From contig JAMOVQ010000104.1 of NCBI GenBank assembly GCA_027067575.1, positions 1-38,406 of the forward strand: DNA of 38,406 bases, given 5' to 3'. How positions within the stretch are numbered: position 1 is the first letter of the stretch; every line of letters begins with the position of its first letter. A program made the position numbers and the translations under genes. Shown in pieces: positions 7,873 through 15,589 of the stretch. This stretch comes from Thermoanaerobaculia bacterium (GTDB lineage: Bacteria; Acidobacteriota; Thermoanaerobaculia; Thermoanaerobaculales; Sulfomarinibacteraceae). The notes under the pieces were generated by a model. The model was not told where the DNA came from. It saw nothing but the letters and a program-made list of their open reading frames with translations, and ran no database searches.

Positions 7873-9208
7873 GGCGTTGCCCCTCCCTCTCTCCGCCGCT
7901 GCCACCGAGCTGGGCGAGCAGGTCGCCGCCGGCCAGGTTCTCCAGCGCCAGCCGGGCCGCGGCGGCCTCGGTCCTGGCCCGGACGAGCGCCTGGCGCGCC
8001 CGGACCGCGTCGGCCTCGGCGTCCAGGAGCTCCCGGTTCGTGATCAGCTCCTCCCGGTACCGCAGCCTGGCCTGGCGCAACGCCTCAGTGGCCGCGTCCC
8101 GTGAGGCTCCCGCCGCCTCGACGGCCGCCTCGGCAGCCCGCAGCCGGATGGCGGCCTGTCGCACCTCCCGCCGGACCTGGCGCTCAAGGCGGCTCCGCCC
8201 CGCCTCGGCCTCCCGTGCCTCGGCCTCCAGAGCGGCGGCCCGGGCGACGGCGAGACCGCCGTCGAGGACCGGCAGGGTCAGGCCGACGGCGACGAGGGCG
8301 TTGTCCTTGTGCAAGAGGTAGTCGTCCTCCCGGTGCTGGATCGCCGCACGGCCACCGAGGACCGGCCGGCGCTCGGCCCGGGCGGCCTCGGCACGCGCCC
8401 GGAGGGCGGCCGCCTGCCGCGTGAGCGCCTCGAGCTCCGGCCGGGAGGCGACGGCGCGGGCGACGGCATCCCCGGCCTCCTCCGGTGGAACCGCCGGCAG
8501 GGGGGCCACCGACGCCACGGGCTCGCCCGTCAGTTCCTCCAGGGCGGCCAGCGCGCCGTCCAGACGGGCCTGAACCCGGATCCGGTCCAGGCGGGCGGCC
8601 TCCAGCGCCGCCCGGGCCTGGAGCTCGTCGGCCAGCGGGAGCTGCTCCTCCTCGACGAGCGCCGTCACCTGGTCGAGCAGCGCCCGGTACTCGCGGATCG
8701 ACGCGTCGGCGACGCCCAGGAGCTCCGCCGCCACCGCGGCCTCGCGGTACGCCGTCAGCGTGGCCAGGTCCACGGCCCTGAGAACCGCCCTCCTCCGGGC
8801 CTCCGCTGCGGCCGTCGCCTCGCCGGCCGCCTCCAGGAGAGCGTGGGTCCGCCCGGCGTCCCAGATCAGCTGCCGGAGCTCGACCGACGCCGTCCAGACG
8901 TTGCGCTCCCCGGCGACGAGCGGGAGATCGACGGGGTTGCCGAAGGCGCCACGCGGCACGATGAACCCGGGATCGGACCCCAGGAACCGGTCGTCGATCG
9001 TGGCGTCCAGGTGAGGCCGCCGGGCGCTCCTGACCTGCGCCTCCAGCGTGGCGGCCCGGTCAACGAGCGCCGACGCTTCCTCCACCGCCGGGCCGGTCCG
9101 GGCCAGCTCCAGCGCCCGGACCAGCGTCAGCTCCGCACCGGCCGCCCGGCCGGTTCCCGGCCACCCTGCCAGCGCCGCCAGGACGAGCGCCGCCACCGTT
9201 CGTCTCAT
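7862..9208 (-). CDS. TolC-family outer membrane efflux protein
   Basis: This is the outer membrane channel of a tripartite pump. The 448-residue product starts with a signal peptide (MRRTVAALVLAALAGW, cleavage probably after GTGRA) and contains two tandem outer membrane efflux protein repeats, each with long amphipathic helices, for example ELRQLIWDAGRTHALLEA and VGLTLPVLDGGLAVARA. Length fits the family (about 420-480). The ATG at 9208 overlaps the tetR stop by four bases (ATGA). An open frame continues far upstream, but that part is antisense or out-of-frame to tetR and is not coding. Confidence 0.92.
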   Translation of the reverse strand: MRRTVAALVLAALAGWPGTGRAAGAELTLVRALELARTGPAVEEASALVDRAATLEAQVRSARRPHLDATIDDRFLGSDPGFIVPRGAFGNPVDLPLVAGERNVWTASVELRQLIWDAGRTHALLEAAGEATAAAEARRRAVLRAVDLATLTAYREAAVAAELLGVADASIREYRALLDQVTALVEEEQLPLADELQARAALEAARLDRIRVQARLDGALAALEELTGEPVASVAPLPAVPPEEAGDAVARAVASRPELEALTRQAAALRARAEAARAERRPVLGGRAAIQHREDDYLLHKDNALVAVGLTLPVLDGGLAVARAAALEAEAREAEAGRSRLERQVRREVRQAAIRLRAAEAAVEAAGASRDAATEALRQARLRYREELITNRELLDAEADAVRARQALVRARTEAAAARLALENLAGGDLLAQLGGSGGEREGQRHDG

Positions 9209-9801
9209 GGTTCCCTCCCGCCGGCCTCGGGCCGGACGATTCCGTAGAAGAGCACGTCGAACAGCTCGTCCACCGTCGCCTCCGTCTCCCCGTCCTCCGC
9301 AAAGACCAGGGTGGTCTCGAGGTCCCGGAGCGCGTTCTGGACCCCACGGGCCAGCCGTTCCCGCGACGCATCCCTGAAGATCCCGCGGCGCTGGCCGTCC
9401 TCGAGGATCGCCTCGAAGAGGGCGCGCTCCCCGGCGGCGAACCGGCGCTCCTGGACCTCGCAGAGCGCGCGGATCTCCTCGCCGACCTCCTTGCCGATAC
9501 CGAGCACTTCGCGCAGCCAGGCGAGGTGATGGAGCCTCGCGAGCACCGCGCCGCGGAACCGCTCCCGGGGATCGGACGCCGCCTCGGCCGCAGCCCGCAT
9601 CCGCGCCAGGATCCGGTCCCCCTCGGCGTCCAGGACCGCCCCGAGGATCTCGTGTTTCCCGCCGGGGAAATGGTGGTAGAGCGCCGCCTTGCTGACACCC
9701 AGCGCCCTGGCCACGTCGGCCAGCGACATCTTCCGGGGCCCGTACCGCCCAAGCTGGGCCCTCGCCGCCTCCAGGATCCGTTCCCGCGTCAGCCGTGCCA
9801 C
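9205..9801 (-). CDS. TetR-family transcriptional repressor of the efflux operon
   Basis: The 198-residue protein has an N-terminal TetR DNA-binding domain: a LTRERILEAARAQL helix, then the helix-turn-helix SLADVARALGVSKAALYHHF with a GGKHEIL helix. A helical ligand-binding domain follows. GTG at 9801 lies behind a GGAAGGA site. It is the first gene of tetR-tolC-emrA-emrB, so it probably represses its own operon and is released by a pump substrate. An inverted repeat lies between the promoter and this gene. The ligand is not predictable from sequence. Confidence 0.92.
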   Translation of the reverse strand: MARLTRERILEAARAQLGRYGPRKMSLADVARALGVSKAALYHHFPGGKHEILGAVLDAEGDRILARMRAAAEAASDPRERFRGAVLARLHHLAWLREVLGIGKEVGEEIRALCEVQERRFAAGERALFEAILEDGQRRGIFRDASRERLARGVQNALRDLETTLVFAEDGETEATVDELFDVLFYGIVRPEAGGREP

Positions 9802-9823
9802 CGGGGTCCTTCCCGGAGATCTG

Positions 9824-9870
9824 AACGATCTCCCATTTCGTTAGGATAGTCGGAGAGCCGCGCCTGTCAA
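9824..9870 (-). promoter_or_regulatory. Efflux operon promoter with probable TetR operator
   Basis: On the minus strand TTGACA (9865-9870) and TATCCT (9843-9848) are separated by 16 bases. Directly downstream of the -10 element lies an inverted repeat, AACGA (9824-9828) and TCGTT (9838-9842) with a nine-base spacer. It covers the expected transcription start, which is where a TetR dimer would block RNA polymerase. This supports autoregulation of the tetR-tolC-emrA-emrB operon. Confidence 0.65.
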
Positions 9871-9885
9871 GCCTGACCCCGCGTT

Positions 9886-10011
9886 CGCGGCTCCCCCGGG
9901 TCGCTCTGCTCCCCGGGGCCGTGGGGGCGGGGGCGCCCCGGCTCCTCCGGCTCGGGCCGCACCCCGTGGCGACGCACCCGGACGGCGTACTCACCGTCTT
10001 ACCCTTCCCCC
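9886..10011. repeat. About 125-bp GC-rich dispersed repeat, copy 1
   Basis: This segment, from CGCGGCTCCCCCGGGTCGCT to TTACCCTTCCCC, recurs in the same orientation at 38280-38406 with only scattered mismatches. It contains the self-complementary core CTCCCCGGGGCCGTGGGG and a CCGGCTCC/GGCTCGGG part. Neither copy encodes a plausible protein. It begins just upstream of the tetR promoter and belongs to the gene-free stretch 9802-10494. Its function is unknown. Confidence 0.7.
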
Positions 10012-10117
10012 TCCCACCCACCCCATCGGGCCAGGACGGTTGCGCTTACCGCCCGGGCACGCCTCCACGGGGATTGCCTCCCCTCCGTCGCCGGACCGCC
10101 CTCGCCCCCACGCCGGC

Positions 10118-10180
10118 CCGGTCCTCGTCGGGGGTTCCGGTCGCTGGATGGCGGTGGGCTCCGTTGAGGGGACACTCCCC
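10118..10180 (+). repeat. 62-bp dispersed repeat ending in GGGGACACTCCCC, copy 1
   Basis: The segment begins CCGGTCCTCGT, contains TCGCTGGATGGCGG and ends in the near-palindrome GGGGACACTCCCC (10168-10180). An inverted copy lies at 31023-31085, and the terminal 13-mer recurs alone at 25941. This resembles REP-type intergenic palindromes mobilised in trans, but no transposase is in the window. Confidence 0.6.
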
Positions 10181-10289
10181 ATCGTGGAGCGGCGGGGTTT
10201 TCCGGAGCGCCAACCGGGACGTCGCCTCGCGCGTCCCTGAATCGAGACGGGGACACCATGTATCGATACCCTCACCACCATGGGGGTCG

Positions 10290-10373
10290 GCACACCAGCG
10301 GCAAGCTGGGGTACCGGATCCCACGGGAGTCCGGAACGGGCCGCCGGCCGGGGAGACTCCCGGCCGTTTCTGT
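10290..10373 (+). other. Three consecutive hairpins upstream of the antiporter operon
   Basis: Three stems follow each other: CCAGC/GCTGG (10295-10299 with 10305-10309, loop GGCAA), CCGGA/TCCGG (10314-10318 with 10330-10334, with an inner CCC/GGG), and CGGCCGGG/CCCGGCCG (10345-10352 with 10359-10366). The third is followed by TTTCTGT and looks like a weak terminator. This could be a structured leader or attenuator, but a possible promoter at 10431 lies downstream of it. No known riboswitch class was identified by eye. Confidence 0.4.
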
Positions 10374-10430
10374 CCGCGGTCCATCCGGCCGGCCCGAAGA
10401 GGGACGCGGCGCAACGGTCTGATTCCGGTC

Positions 10431-10458
10431 TTGTGTTCCTGCCAGCGGACGGTATCAT
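10431..10458 (+). promoter_or_regulatory. Possible promoter of the antiporter operon
   Basis: TTGTGT (10431-10436) and TATCAT (10453-10458) are spaced 16 bases apart and lie about 37 bases before the ATG of the first gene. A good AAGGAGG ribosome site follows. The -35 element matches only TTG well, so this is a moderate call. Confidence 0.45.
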
Positions 10459-10494
10459 GGGGCGAGATCCGGTCAGGATGCGAAGGAGGGATCG

Positions 10495-11052
10495 ATGAAC
10501 GACGAGCTGAACGGCACGACACAACAACCGGAGAGCCCCCAGGAGCCTGGGAACGTTCCACCACCGCCACCACCGGTGCCCGAGACGCCGCCACCCCCGC
10601 CTCAGCTCGGAACATCCGTTGGGTCCGCGGGCGGGCTCCGGAAGGCCGATCTGCTGAAACGGTTCATCGCCGCCGTGATCGACGCTGTGCTCGCCGGCAT
10701 CGTCAGCTTCGTCCCGGTGATCGGTGGGCTCGTGGGAGCCGCGTACATGCTGCTTCGCGACGGACTCGAGATCGATTTCATGGACGGCCGATCGCTCGGC
10801 AAGAAGATCATGAAGCTCCGGCCGGTCCGGCTCGATGGCGGCCCGATGGACATCGCAACCTCGGTCAAGCGGAACATCCCGTTCGCCATCGGCCCCGTGA
10901 TCATGATCGTCCCGGTGATCGGATGGATCATCGGGCCCATGGTCGCCATCGTGGTCGACCTCGTGGAGTCCGTCCTCGTCCTGACGGATCCCCAGGGCCG
11001 GCGGATCGGGGACAAGATGGCCGAGACCATGGTGATCGAGGTGGACGAGTAG
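10495..11052 (+). CDS. RDD-family membrane protein with proline-rich N-terminus
   Basis: The 185-residue protein has a disordered Pro-rich N-terminal region (about residues 1-45, with runs of six and five prolines) followed by an RDD-like domain. The first helix contains LLKRFIAAVIDAVLAGI with the usual Arg and Asp. A DGRSLGKKIMKLRPVR loop follows, and two more hydrophobic helices lie near IGPVIMIVPVIGWIIGP. RDD proteins are poorly understood; some have been linked to Na+ or other ion transport. It opens a tight operon with EIIA-like, PII-like and two antiporter proteins, so a role in ion homeostasis is reasonable but inferred. AAGGAGG precedes the ATG. Confidence 0.8.
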   Translation: MNDELNGTTQQPESPQEPGNVPPPPPPVPETPPPPPQLGTSVGSAGGLRKADLLKRFIAAVIDAVLAGIVSFVPVIGGLVGAAYMLLRDGLEIDFMDGRSLGKKIMKLRPVRLDGGPMDIATSVKRNIPFAIGPVIMIVPVIGWIIGPMVAIVVDLVESVLVLTDPQGRRIGDKMAETMVIEVDE

Positions 11053-11514
11053 GTGCGCCTCGCCGAGCTCCTCGATCCGGAGCTGGTCCTGATCGACCCG
11101 CCGGTCGGGACGCGGGAGGAGCTGTTCGCCCGGTTCGGTGCCGTGGTGGCACGGCGCCATCCGCAGCTCGATCGGTCGCGGATCGTGGAGGTGCTGCTCG
11201 AGCGGGAGGCGATCCTCGCCACCGGGGTCGGGAAGGGGATCGCCGTCCCCCATGGGCAGCTTCCCGATCTCGACGGTCTCGTCCTCGCCGCCTCGACGCA
11301 CCCCGGCGGGCTCGCCTATCCGTCTCTGGACGGCGAGCCCGTCAGGCTCGTCTTCTGCCTCCTCGGCGGACCTGGTAGCGCCGCACGGCACCTGGCGTGC
11401 CTTGCGCGGATCGCGCGGCTCGCCCGTCACGCCAGCTCCCTGGACCCCCTGGTCTCGGCCTCGTCGCCGCAGGAGTTTCTCGACCGTCTGCGGGGGCTGG
11501 AAGAGGAGGTGTGA
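11053..11514 (+). CDS. PTS EIIA type-2 (PtsN/fructose-type) domain protein
   Basis: The 153-residue protein is a single EIIA type-2 domain, which accepts phosphate from HPr on one histidine. The active site is clear: REAILATGVGKGIAVPHG, with His67 as phosphorylation site. Length matches stand-alone PtsN-type proteins (about 150). No EIIB or EIIC sugar-transport partner lies nearby. Instead it is followed without a gap by a PII-like protein and two antiporter-fold proteins, so it probably regulates ion transport, as PtsN does for K+ systems in E. coli. GTG start directly follows the stop of the RDD gene. Confidence 0.88.
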   Translation: MRLAELLDPELVLIDPPVGTREELFARFGAVVARRHPQLDRSRIVEVLLEREAILATGVGKGIAVPHGQLPDLDGLVLAASTHPGGLAYPSLDGEPVRLVFCLLGGPGSAARHLACLARIARLARHASSLDPLVSASSPQEFLDRLRGLEEEV

Positions 11515-11835
11515 GTGCACCTCCTGCTGGTGGTGGTCAACGATGAGGAGGCGCTGGACGAGGTGTTGACGGTCCTCGTGGAGCACGGTCTGCTGGACAC
11601 CGTGGTCCTCGAGGCACGGAGCGGTCTCGAGTTGCTGGAGCACGATCTGCCGATCTTTGCGGGCCTCCGCTCCCTCGTGCCGGGTGGGATCGACTTCTGC
11701 CGCCTCGTCCTGGCACCGGTTCCGGACGGCCTGGGCGACGCCGTCCTGGCCGACCTCAGCCACGTTCGCCACGATCCCGAGAGCCGCCCCGGGTTCGCCC
11801 TGCTCCTCGAGCCTGGCCGTCTCCTGACGATCTGA
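11515..11835 (+). CDS. Putative PII-like (ferredoxin-fold) regulatory protein
   Basis: The 106-residue protein begins MHLLLVVVNDEEALDEVLT and continues with a beta-rich DTVVLEARSG segment, IFAGLRSL and a second beta-alpha part. This beta-alpha-beta pattern resembles small trimeric PII-like proteins encoded beside transporters, where they bind nucleotides or other ligands. There are no membrane segments. The GTG start directly follows the EIIA stop, with GGAGG inside the end of that gene. The family assignment is from pattern and context, not a strong motif. Confidence 0.55.
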   Translation: MHLLLVVVNDEEALDEVLTVLVEHGLLDTVVLEARSGLELLEHDLPIFAGLRSLVPGGIDFCRLVLAPVPDGLGDAVLADLSHVRHDPESRPGFALLLEPGRLLTI

Positions 11836-11838
11836 GCC

Positions 11839-12981
11839 GTGGTCTCGGGTTCCCTCGCCTTCCTGGTGCTGCTGGTTCTCGCCGTCGGCGCATGGGAGGT
11901 GCAGCGGCTCGTCGGCCACCGGCTGCTCCTGCTGGAGGGTGTCGGTGTGCTCGGCCTCGGCATCGCCGCCGGGGGGCACGGTCTTGGGATCCTTCCCGAG
12001 GATCTCGTCAGGAACCTCCATCCTGTCGTTCTGGTCGGGATCGCGTGGCTCGGACTCCTCTACGGGCTCCAGATCGACCTCCGGGTGATCCGGAGACTCC
12101 GGCCGTGGCACCGGTGGAGCGGCCTTCTCCTGCCGGTCATCCCCGCCGCACTGGCCGGGCTAACCATCTTACTGGCATCGGGGAGGCCGGGGCCTGCCGT
12201 TCTCGTGGCCTCCGTGGCGACCATCGCCTCTCCCCGCCTCGCCGGGCTGGTCCTCGAGGGGAGGCGCCCGGCCGACCGTGGGCTCGTCCGGCTCCTCCGG
12301 GTCGTCATGGCGTTCTCCGGGATTCCGGCGGTGATCCTCCTGGCGGTGGGGACGACGCTGCTGGCAGACGGGGCCGTCGAGGGGCTGTCGGGGCTGGCCG
12401 GGGCGCTCATCCTCGGCCTGGCGTGCGGGTTCGCGCTGGTCCATCTCGGCACCGGTGAGCGTCAGGATATCCGGCTCATGATCCTGCTCCTCGGAGCCGT
12501 TGCGCTGACAGGAGGTGGTGCGGTCTGCACGGCCCATTCTCCCGTTCTGCCCGCGGTGATCGCCGGTGCCGTGGTCATCAACCGGACCTCGTCCCACCAC
12601 CGGCTGCTCCGTGTGGCCCACGCGCTGGAGTCGCCGCTGTACGTGGCGCTGCTCGTCCTGATCGGTGCCTCCTGGTCTCCGCACCGCCTGGACCTGGCGG
12701 TCCTCGGGGCGCTGACCCTGGCGCGGGGCCTGGGTTGGGTCGTGGCGGGGTCGATCCTCCGGCGTGTGGCCGGGGCGAGAGGGATCGTCCTCGGGGCCCG
12801 GACACCCGGCCTCGGCTGGCTGCCACAGGGTCCGCTCGCCATGGGGATGTTGCTGGCCGTGACGGAGCTGCTACCGGGCTCCGGTGGAATCCTCGAAGCG
12901 GGTGTGCTCGCCATCGTCGTCAACCACGTGGCCGGGCACCTGTGGGCCTCCCGCACCCTGCCGTCCCGGGAGGCACGATGA
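11839..12981 (+). CDS. CPA2-like antiporter-fold membrane protein lacking the usual ion-binding acidic pair
   Basis: The 380-residue protein has about 11-12 hydrophobic helices and the general layout of the NhaA/NapA (CPA2) fold: an early GHRLLLLEGVGVLGLG helix, a GLQIDLRVIRR loop typical of the family, and repeated Gly-rich helices. Where active members have an acidic pair in helix 5, this protein reads VVMAFSGIPAV (about residues 155-165) with no Asp. It may be a non-transporting partner of the next gene or a divergent transporter. GTG start three bases after the PII-like stop. It overlaps the next gene by four bases (ATGA). Confidence 0.72.
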   Translation: MVSGSLAFLVLLVLAVGAWEVQRLVGHRLLLLEGVGVLGLGIAAGGHGLGILPEDLVRNLHPVVLVGIAWLGLLYGLQIDLRVIRRLRPWHRWSGLLLPVIPAALAGLTILLASGRPGPAVLVASVATIASPRLAGLVLEGRRPADRGLVRLLRVVMAFSGIPAVILLAVGTTLLADGAVEGLSGLAGALILGLACGFALVHLGTGERQDIRLMILLLGAVALTGGGAVCTAHSPVLPAVIAGAVVINRTSSHHRLLRVAHALESPLYVALLVLIGASWSPHRLDLAVLGALTLARGLGWVVAGSILRRVAGARGIVLGARTPGLGWLPQGPLAMGMLLAVTELLPGSGGILEAGVLAIVVNHVAGHLWASRTLPSREAR

Positions 12982-14288
12982 CAGTCCGGTGGATCGTCCT
13001 CGCCTTTCTTGCGGCGGGCACCGCCCTCCTCCGGAGTCTGGCCCCCGTTCCCGGCGCCGAGCTGCTGAGCCTCGGGCTGATCCTCCTCGCCGGACTTCTC
13101 GCCGGAGACCTGGCCGAGCGTATCCGGCTCCCGCGGGTAACGGGTTACCTCGCCGTCGGGATGGGGCTCGGTCCGTCCCTCCTCGGGATCGTCCCCGGGG
13201 CGGACGTGGTGCGGCTTCGATCGTTCGAGGAGATCGCTTTGGGCCTGATCGCCCTGACGGCCGGCGGAGAGTTCTCGACCCGGATCATCCGCTCCCGGTG
13301 GAAGTTGCTGGTGGCCGTGACGGGGACCCACGCAGCGGTCATCGCGGCAGTCGTCGGGGGGATCGTCTGGGCTGCGCTGGGACGGTTCCCGTTCCTCGGT
13401 CCGCTGGAGCCGGGGGCCCGGAGCGCGGTGGCGCTCCTCGTGGGGGTCGTGGCCGTGGCGGTCTCGCCGGCGACCACAATTGCCGTCATCACCGAGACGC
13501 GGGCCCGGGGGGACCTCGTGGATGGTGTGCTCGGGATCACGATCCTCAAGGACCTCGTGCTGCTCCTGCTGTTCTCCGTGGCGTCGGGACTCGCCTTCCG
13601 GTGGACCGGCGGCCAGGCGCCTGGCGGTCTCGGCGGGCTGGCGATGCACGTCGGGCTCTCGCTGGTGGCGGGAGGGGCGCTGGGCGTGGGGCTCGGAGCG
13701 TACATGCGCTGGGTCGGGCGGCACACGGAGTTGCTGGTGGTCGCCCTGGCGCTGCTGGCCACCGAGATCGGGGCCGGTGGCACGCTCGAGCCGCTGCTCG
13801 TCTGTATGGCCGCAGGGTTCACGGCTCGAAACCTGTTCCCGTCGGCTGCGGAACCGTTCCTCCACGCGCTGGAGCGGGCTTCCCCGCCACTGTACATCGT
13901 CTTCTTCGCCCTCGTGGGCGCGGGGCTTCCGCTGGACGTCCTGGTCGCGGTAGGCCCCGCGGCCCTCGGCCTGGCCGTGGTCCGGCTCCTCGTGGTGATG
14001 GCCGCAACCTGGCTGCCCGCTGTCGCCGTGGGTGGCTCCCCCGTGTTCCGCCGCTACGGGTGGACGGGGTTCGTGGCGCAGGCCGGGCTCTCGCTCGGCC
14101 TGGCGGCGCGGATCGGCACCGAGATGCCGGGGTTCGGACGGGTGCTGTCCACGCTGATCATCGGCGCCATCGTCATCAATCAGCTGGCCGGTCCGATCCT
14201 CTGGCGGTGGGGGCTCGTGGCCGCCGGAGAGGCCGGAACGGCTCCGGATGGTGGTGCGGGCAACGGCCGCCACATGGAACGGCGCTGA
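12978..14288 (+). CDS. CPA2-type cation:proton antiporter
   Basis: The 436-residue inner membrane protein has about 12-13 helices of the Na+/H+ exchanger fold. Recognisable family parts are RLPRVTGYLAVGMGLGPSLLG near residue 50, FEEIALGLIALTAGGEF, the SPATTIAVI unwound-helix motif and ILKDLVLLLLF. The last carries Asp192, the likely ion-coupling residue, preceded by Lys191 instead of Asp or Asn. C-terminal helices include GFVAQAGLSLGLA, another family signature. It probably exchanges Na+ or K+ for H+. It is the last gene of the operon, and its ATG overlaps the upstream stop. Confidence 0.87.
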   Translation: MTVRWIVLAFLAAGTALLRSLAPVPGAELLSLGLILLAGLLAGDLAERIRLPRVTGYLAVGMGLGPSLLGIVPGADVVRLRSFEEIALGLIALTAGGEFSTRIIRSRWKLLVAVTGTHAAVIAAVVGGIVWAALGRFPFLGPLEPGARSAVALLVGVVAVAVSPATTIAVITETRARGDLVDGVLGITILKDLVLLLLFSVASGLAFRWTGGQAPGGLGGLAMHVGLSLVAGGALGVGLGAYMRWVGRHTELLVVALALLATEIGAGGTLEPLLVCMAAGFTARNLFPSAAEPFLHALERASPPLYIVFFALVGAGLPLDVLVAVGPAALGLAVVRLLVVMAATWLPAVAVGGSPVFRRYGWTGFVAQAGLSLGLAARIGTEMPGFGRVLSTLIIGAIVINQLAGPILWRWGLVAAGEAGTAPDGGAGNGRHMERR

Positions 14289-14306
14289 GAACCGGTCCGG
14301 TCCGCT

Positions 14307-15467
14307 TCAGGGACGTCGGCCCCCGGCGATCGTCTCCACCGGGAACGTGCCGTTGCACCCGGATGCCTCACCGGTGAACCCGCTCCCGACAGCGGTGACG
14401 GTTCCCGTCATGCCGGCCGTCCCGTCGAGGGCGATGGTGAACGTCCACTCGATGGTCCCGCCGAGCTCGGGGTACTCCGACGTGAACGTGATCCCGTCGG
14501 CCAGCTCGGCCGGCGTGAACGGCGGATCGAAGGCGGCCGAGGCCAGAAAGATCCAGGTGCATTCGGGCTCGTCCTGGTCGTTCAGCTTGTCCCAGTTGGT
14601 GTAGGTCGCGTCGAGCACCGTGGCCACGCCGTTCTCCACCGTCAGGCTTCCGCCCGTGGCGTACCCGAGGGAGTCGTAGATCGCCAGGAAGTACGACCCG
14701 TCGAGCCCGCCGCCGCCCCGCCACCACGCCTCGAGCGTCGTGGGATCGCCGGAGCCGTCGTCGACCTTCGAGCCCACGACGATCACGGCGCCCGAGGTCA
14801 CCTCGGCGTGGACCGTGCCCTGGTCGAAGCTGCCGGCCCCGAGATCGGTGATCGGCAGGTACAGCGCCGCCATTGGGGGCAGCGTGTACCCCTTGCTGGC
14901 CATCGGGTTGCCCGCGGTGTCCAGCAGCTCAAACGTGACGCCCGCCTCGGAGCTTCCCGTGTTGACGGCGAACAGGTTCGTGTGGAACGTCCCGTTCTGT
15001 GCGAGACCGACGATGTCCGTCGCATCCCCGGCTCCCAGAGCCGCAGTCGCCGGAACCCCCTCGAACCCCTGGCCGAACGTCGCGCCGCCCGCCGTGTTGT
15101 AGATGCGGGAGTTGGCCACGAGCTCGCCCGTTGCGGCGATCCGGAACGCGCCACCTCCCGACTCGATTCCGAACGTGTCGAGGATCACGTCTTCGAGCAC
15201 GAGCGTCTGGCCGGGAGCTACGGTGAACGAGACCGGGGTCGCACCGGAGTTGTCCGTGTTACGGGCCAGCCAGGAGATATCGGCCGTCACCGACACGGTG
15301 CCGGGGTTGAACAGGTAGAGATCGGTCATCCAGACCGAACCGCCGGTTCCGGCGCCACGGGCGGCGGCCGGAACGAACAGCTCGGCACCGGGGTTCAGCG
15401 CCAGTACGCTGCCGGCGGCGAGTACGGTGACGAGGAACGGAATGGTGAGGGTGCGGCGAACGGTCAT
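14307..15467 (-). CDS. Secreted protein with LNPG/VPAAAR N-terminal module, paralogue A
   Basis: The 386-residue protein starts with a signal peptide (MTVRRTLTIPFLVTVLAAGSVLA) directly followed by LNPGAELFVPAAARG and VWMTDLYLFNPG. About 245 residues of beta-rich sequence are shared with the next gene upstream, including TFGQGFEGVPA, ITDLG and VVGSKVDDGSGDPTTLE. After a Gly-rich linker the C-terminal 130 residues (YFLAIYDSLG to the end, two Cys) are unrelated to the paralogue. It is exported and beta-sandwich-like; the role is unknown. The ATG at 15467 has GGAGG four bases upstream. The in-frame extension to 15524 lacks a signal peptide start. Confidence 0.8.
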   Translation of the reverse strand: MTVRRTLTIPFLVTVLAAGSVLALNPGAELFVPAAARGAGTGGSVWMTDLYLFNPGTVSVTADISWLARNTDNSGATPVSFTVAPGQTLVLEDVILDTFGIESGGGAFRIAATGELVANSRIYNTAGGATFGQGFEGVPATAALGAGDATDIVGLAQNGTFHTNLFAVNTGSSEAGVTFELLDTAGNPMASKGYTLPPMAALYLPITDLGAGSFDQGTVHAEVTSGAVIVVGSKVDDGSGDPTTLEAWWRGGGGLDGSYFLAIYDSLGYATGGSLTVENGVATVLDATYTNWDKLNDQDEPECTWIFLASAAFDPPFTPAELADGITFTSEYPELGGTIEWTFTIALDGTAGMTGTVTAVGSGFTGEASGCNGTFPVETIAGGRRP

Positions 15468-15540
15468 CGGTACCTCCATGGATCTCCGGATCATCGTAAC
15501 ACGAGGAAGGGACGTTCGGCCCACGGGGGCGGTTGACAGG

Positions 15541-15565
15541 AAAACGCGGGGGCCGGAGCCCCCGC
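15541..15565 (-). terminator. Intrinsic terminator between the secreted paralogues
   Basis: An eight-base-pair GC stem, GCGGGGGC/GCCCCCGC (15546-15553 with 15558-15565, loop of four), is followed on the minus strand by TTTT (15541-15544). It sits 25 bases after the stop of paralogue B, so the two secreted genes are probably separate transcripts. Confidence 0.8.
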
Positions 15566-15589
15566 GCCGTGATCACCCGACGTTGCGCG

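Noticed and set aside
10314-10345. Cobalamin riboswitch suggested by the text AGTCCGGAACGGGCC
   Set aside because: The flanking conserved parts and B12 box are not recognisable, and the downstream operon has no B12 link; only the weaker structured-element call is kept.
9991-12111. 706-residue minus-strand open frame over the antiporter operon
   Set aside because: Its composition (His/Asp/Arg-rich) is that of an antisense shadow of membrane-protein codons, and the plus strand has overlapping starts, ribosome sites and known domains.
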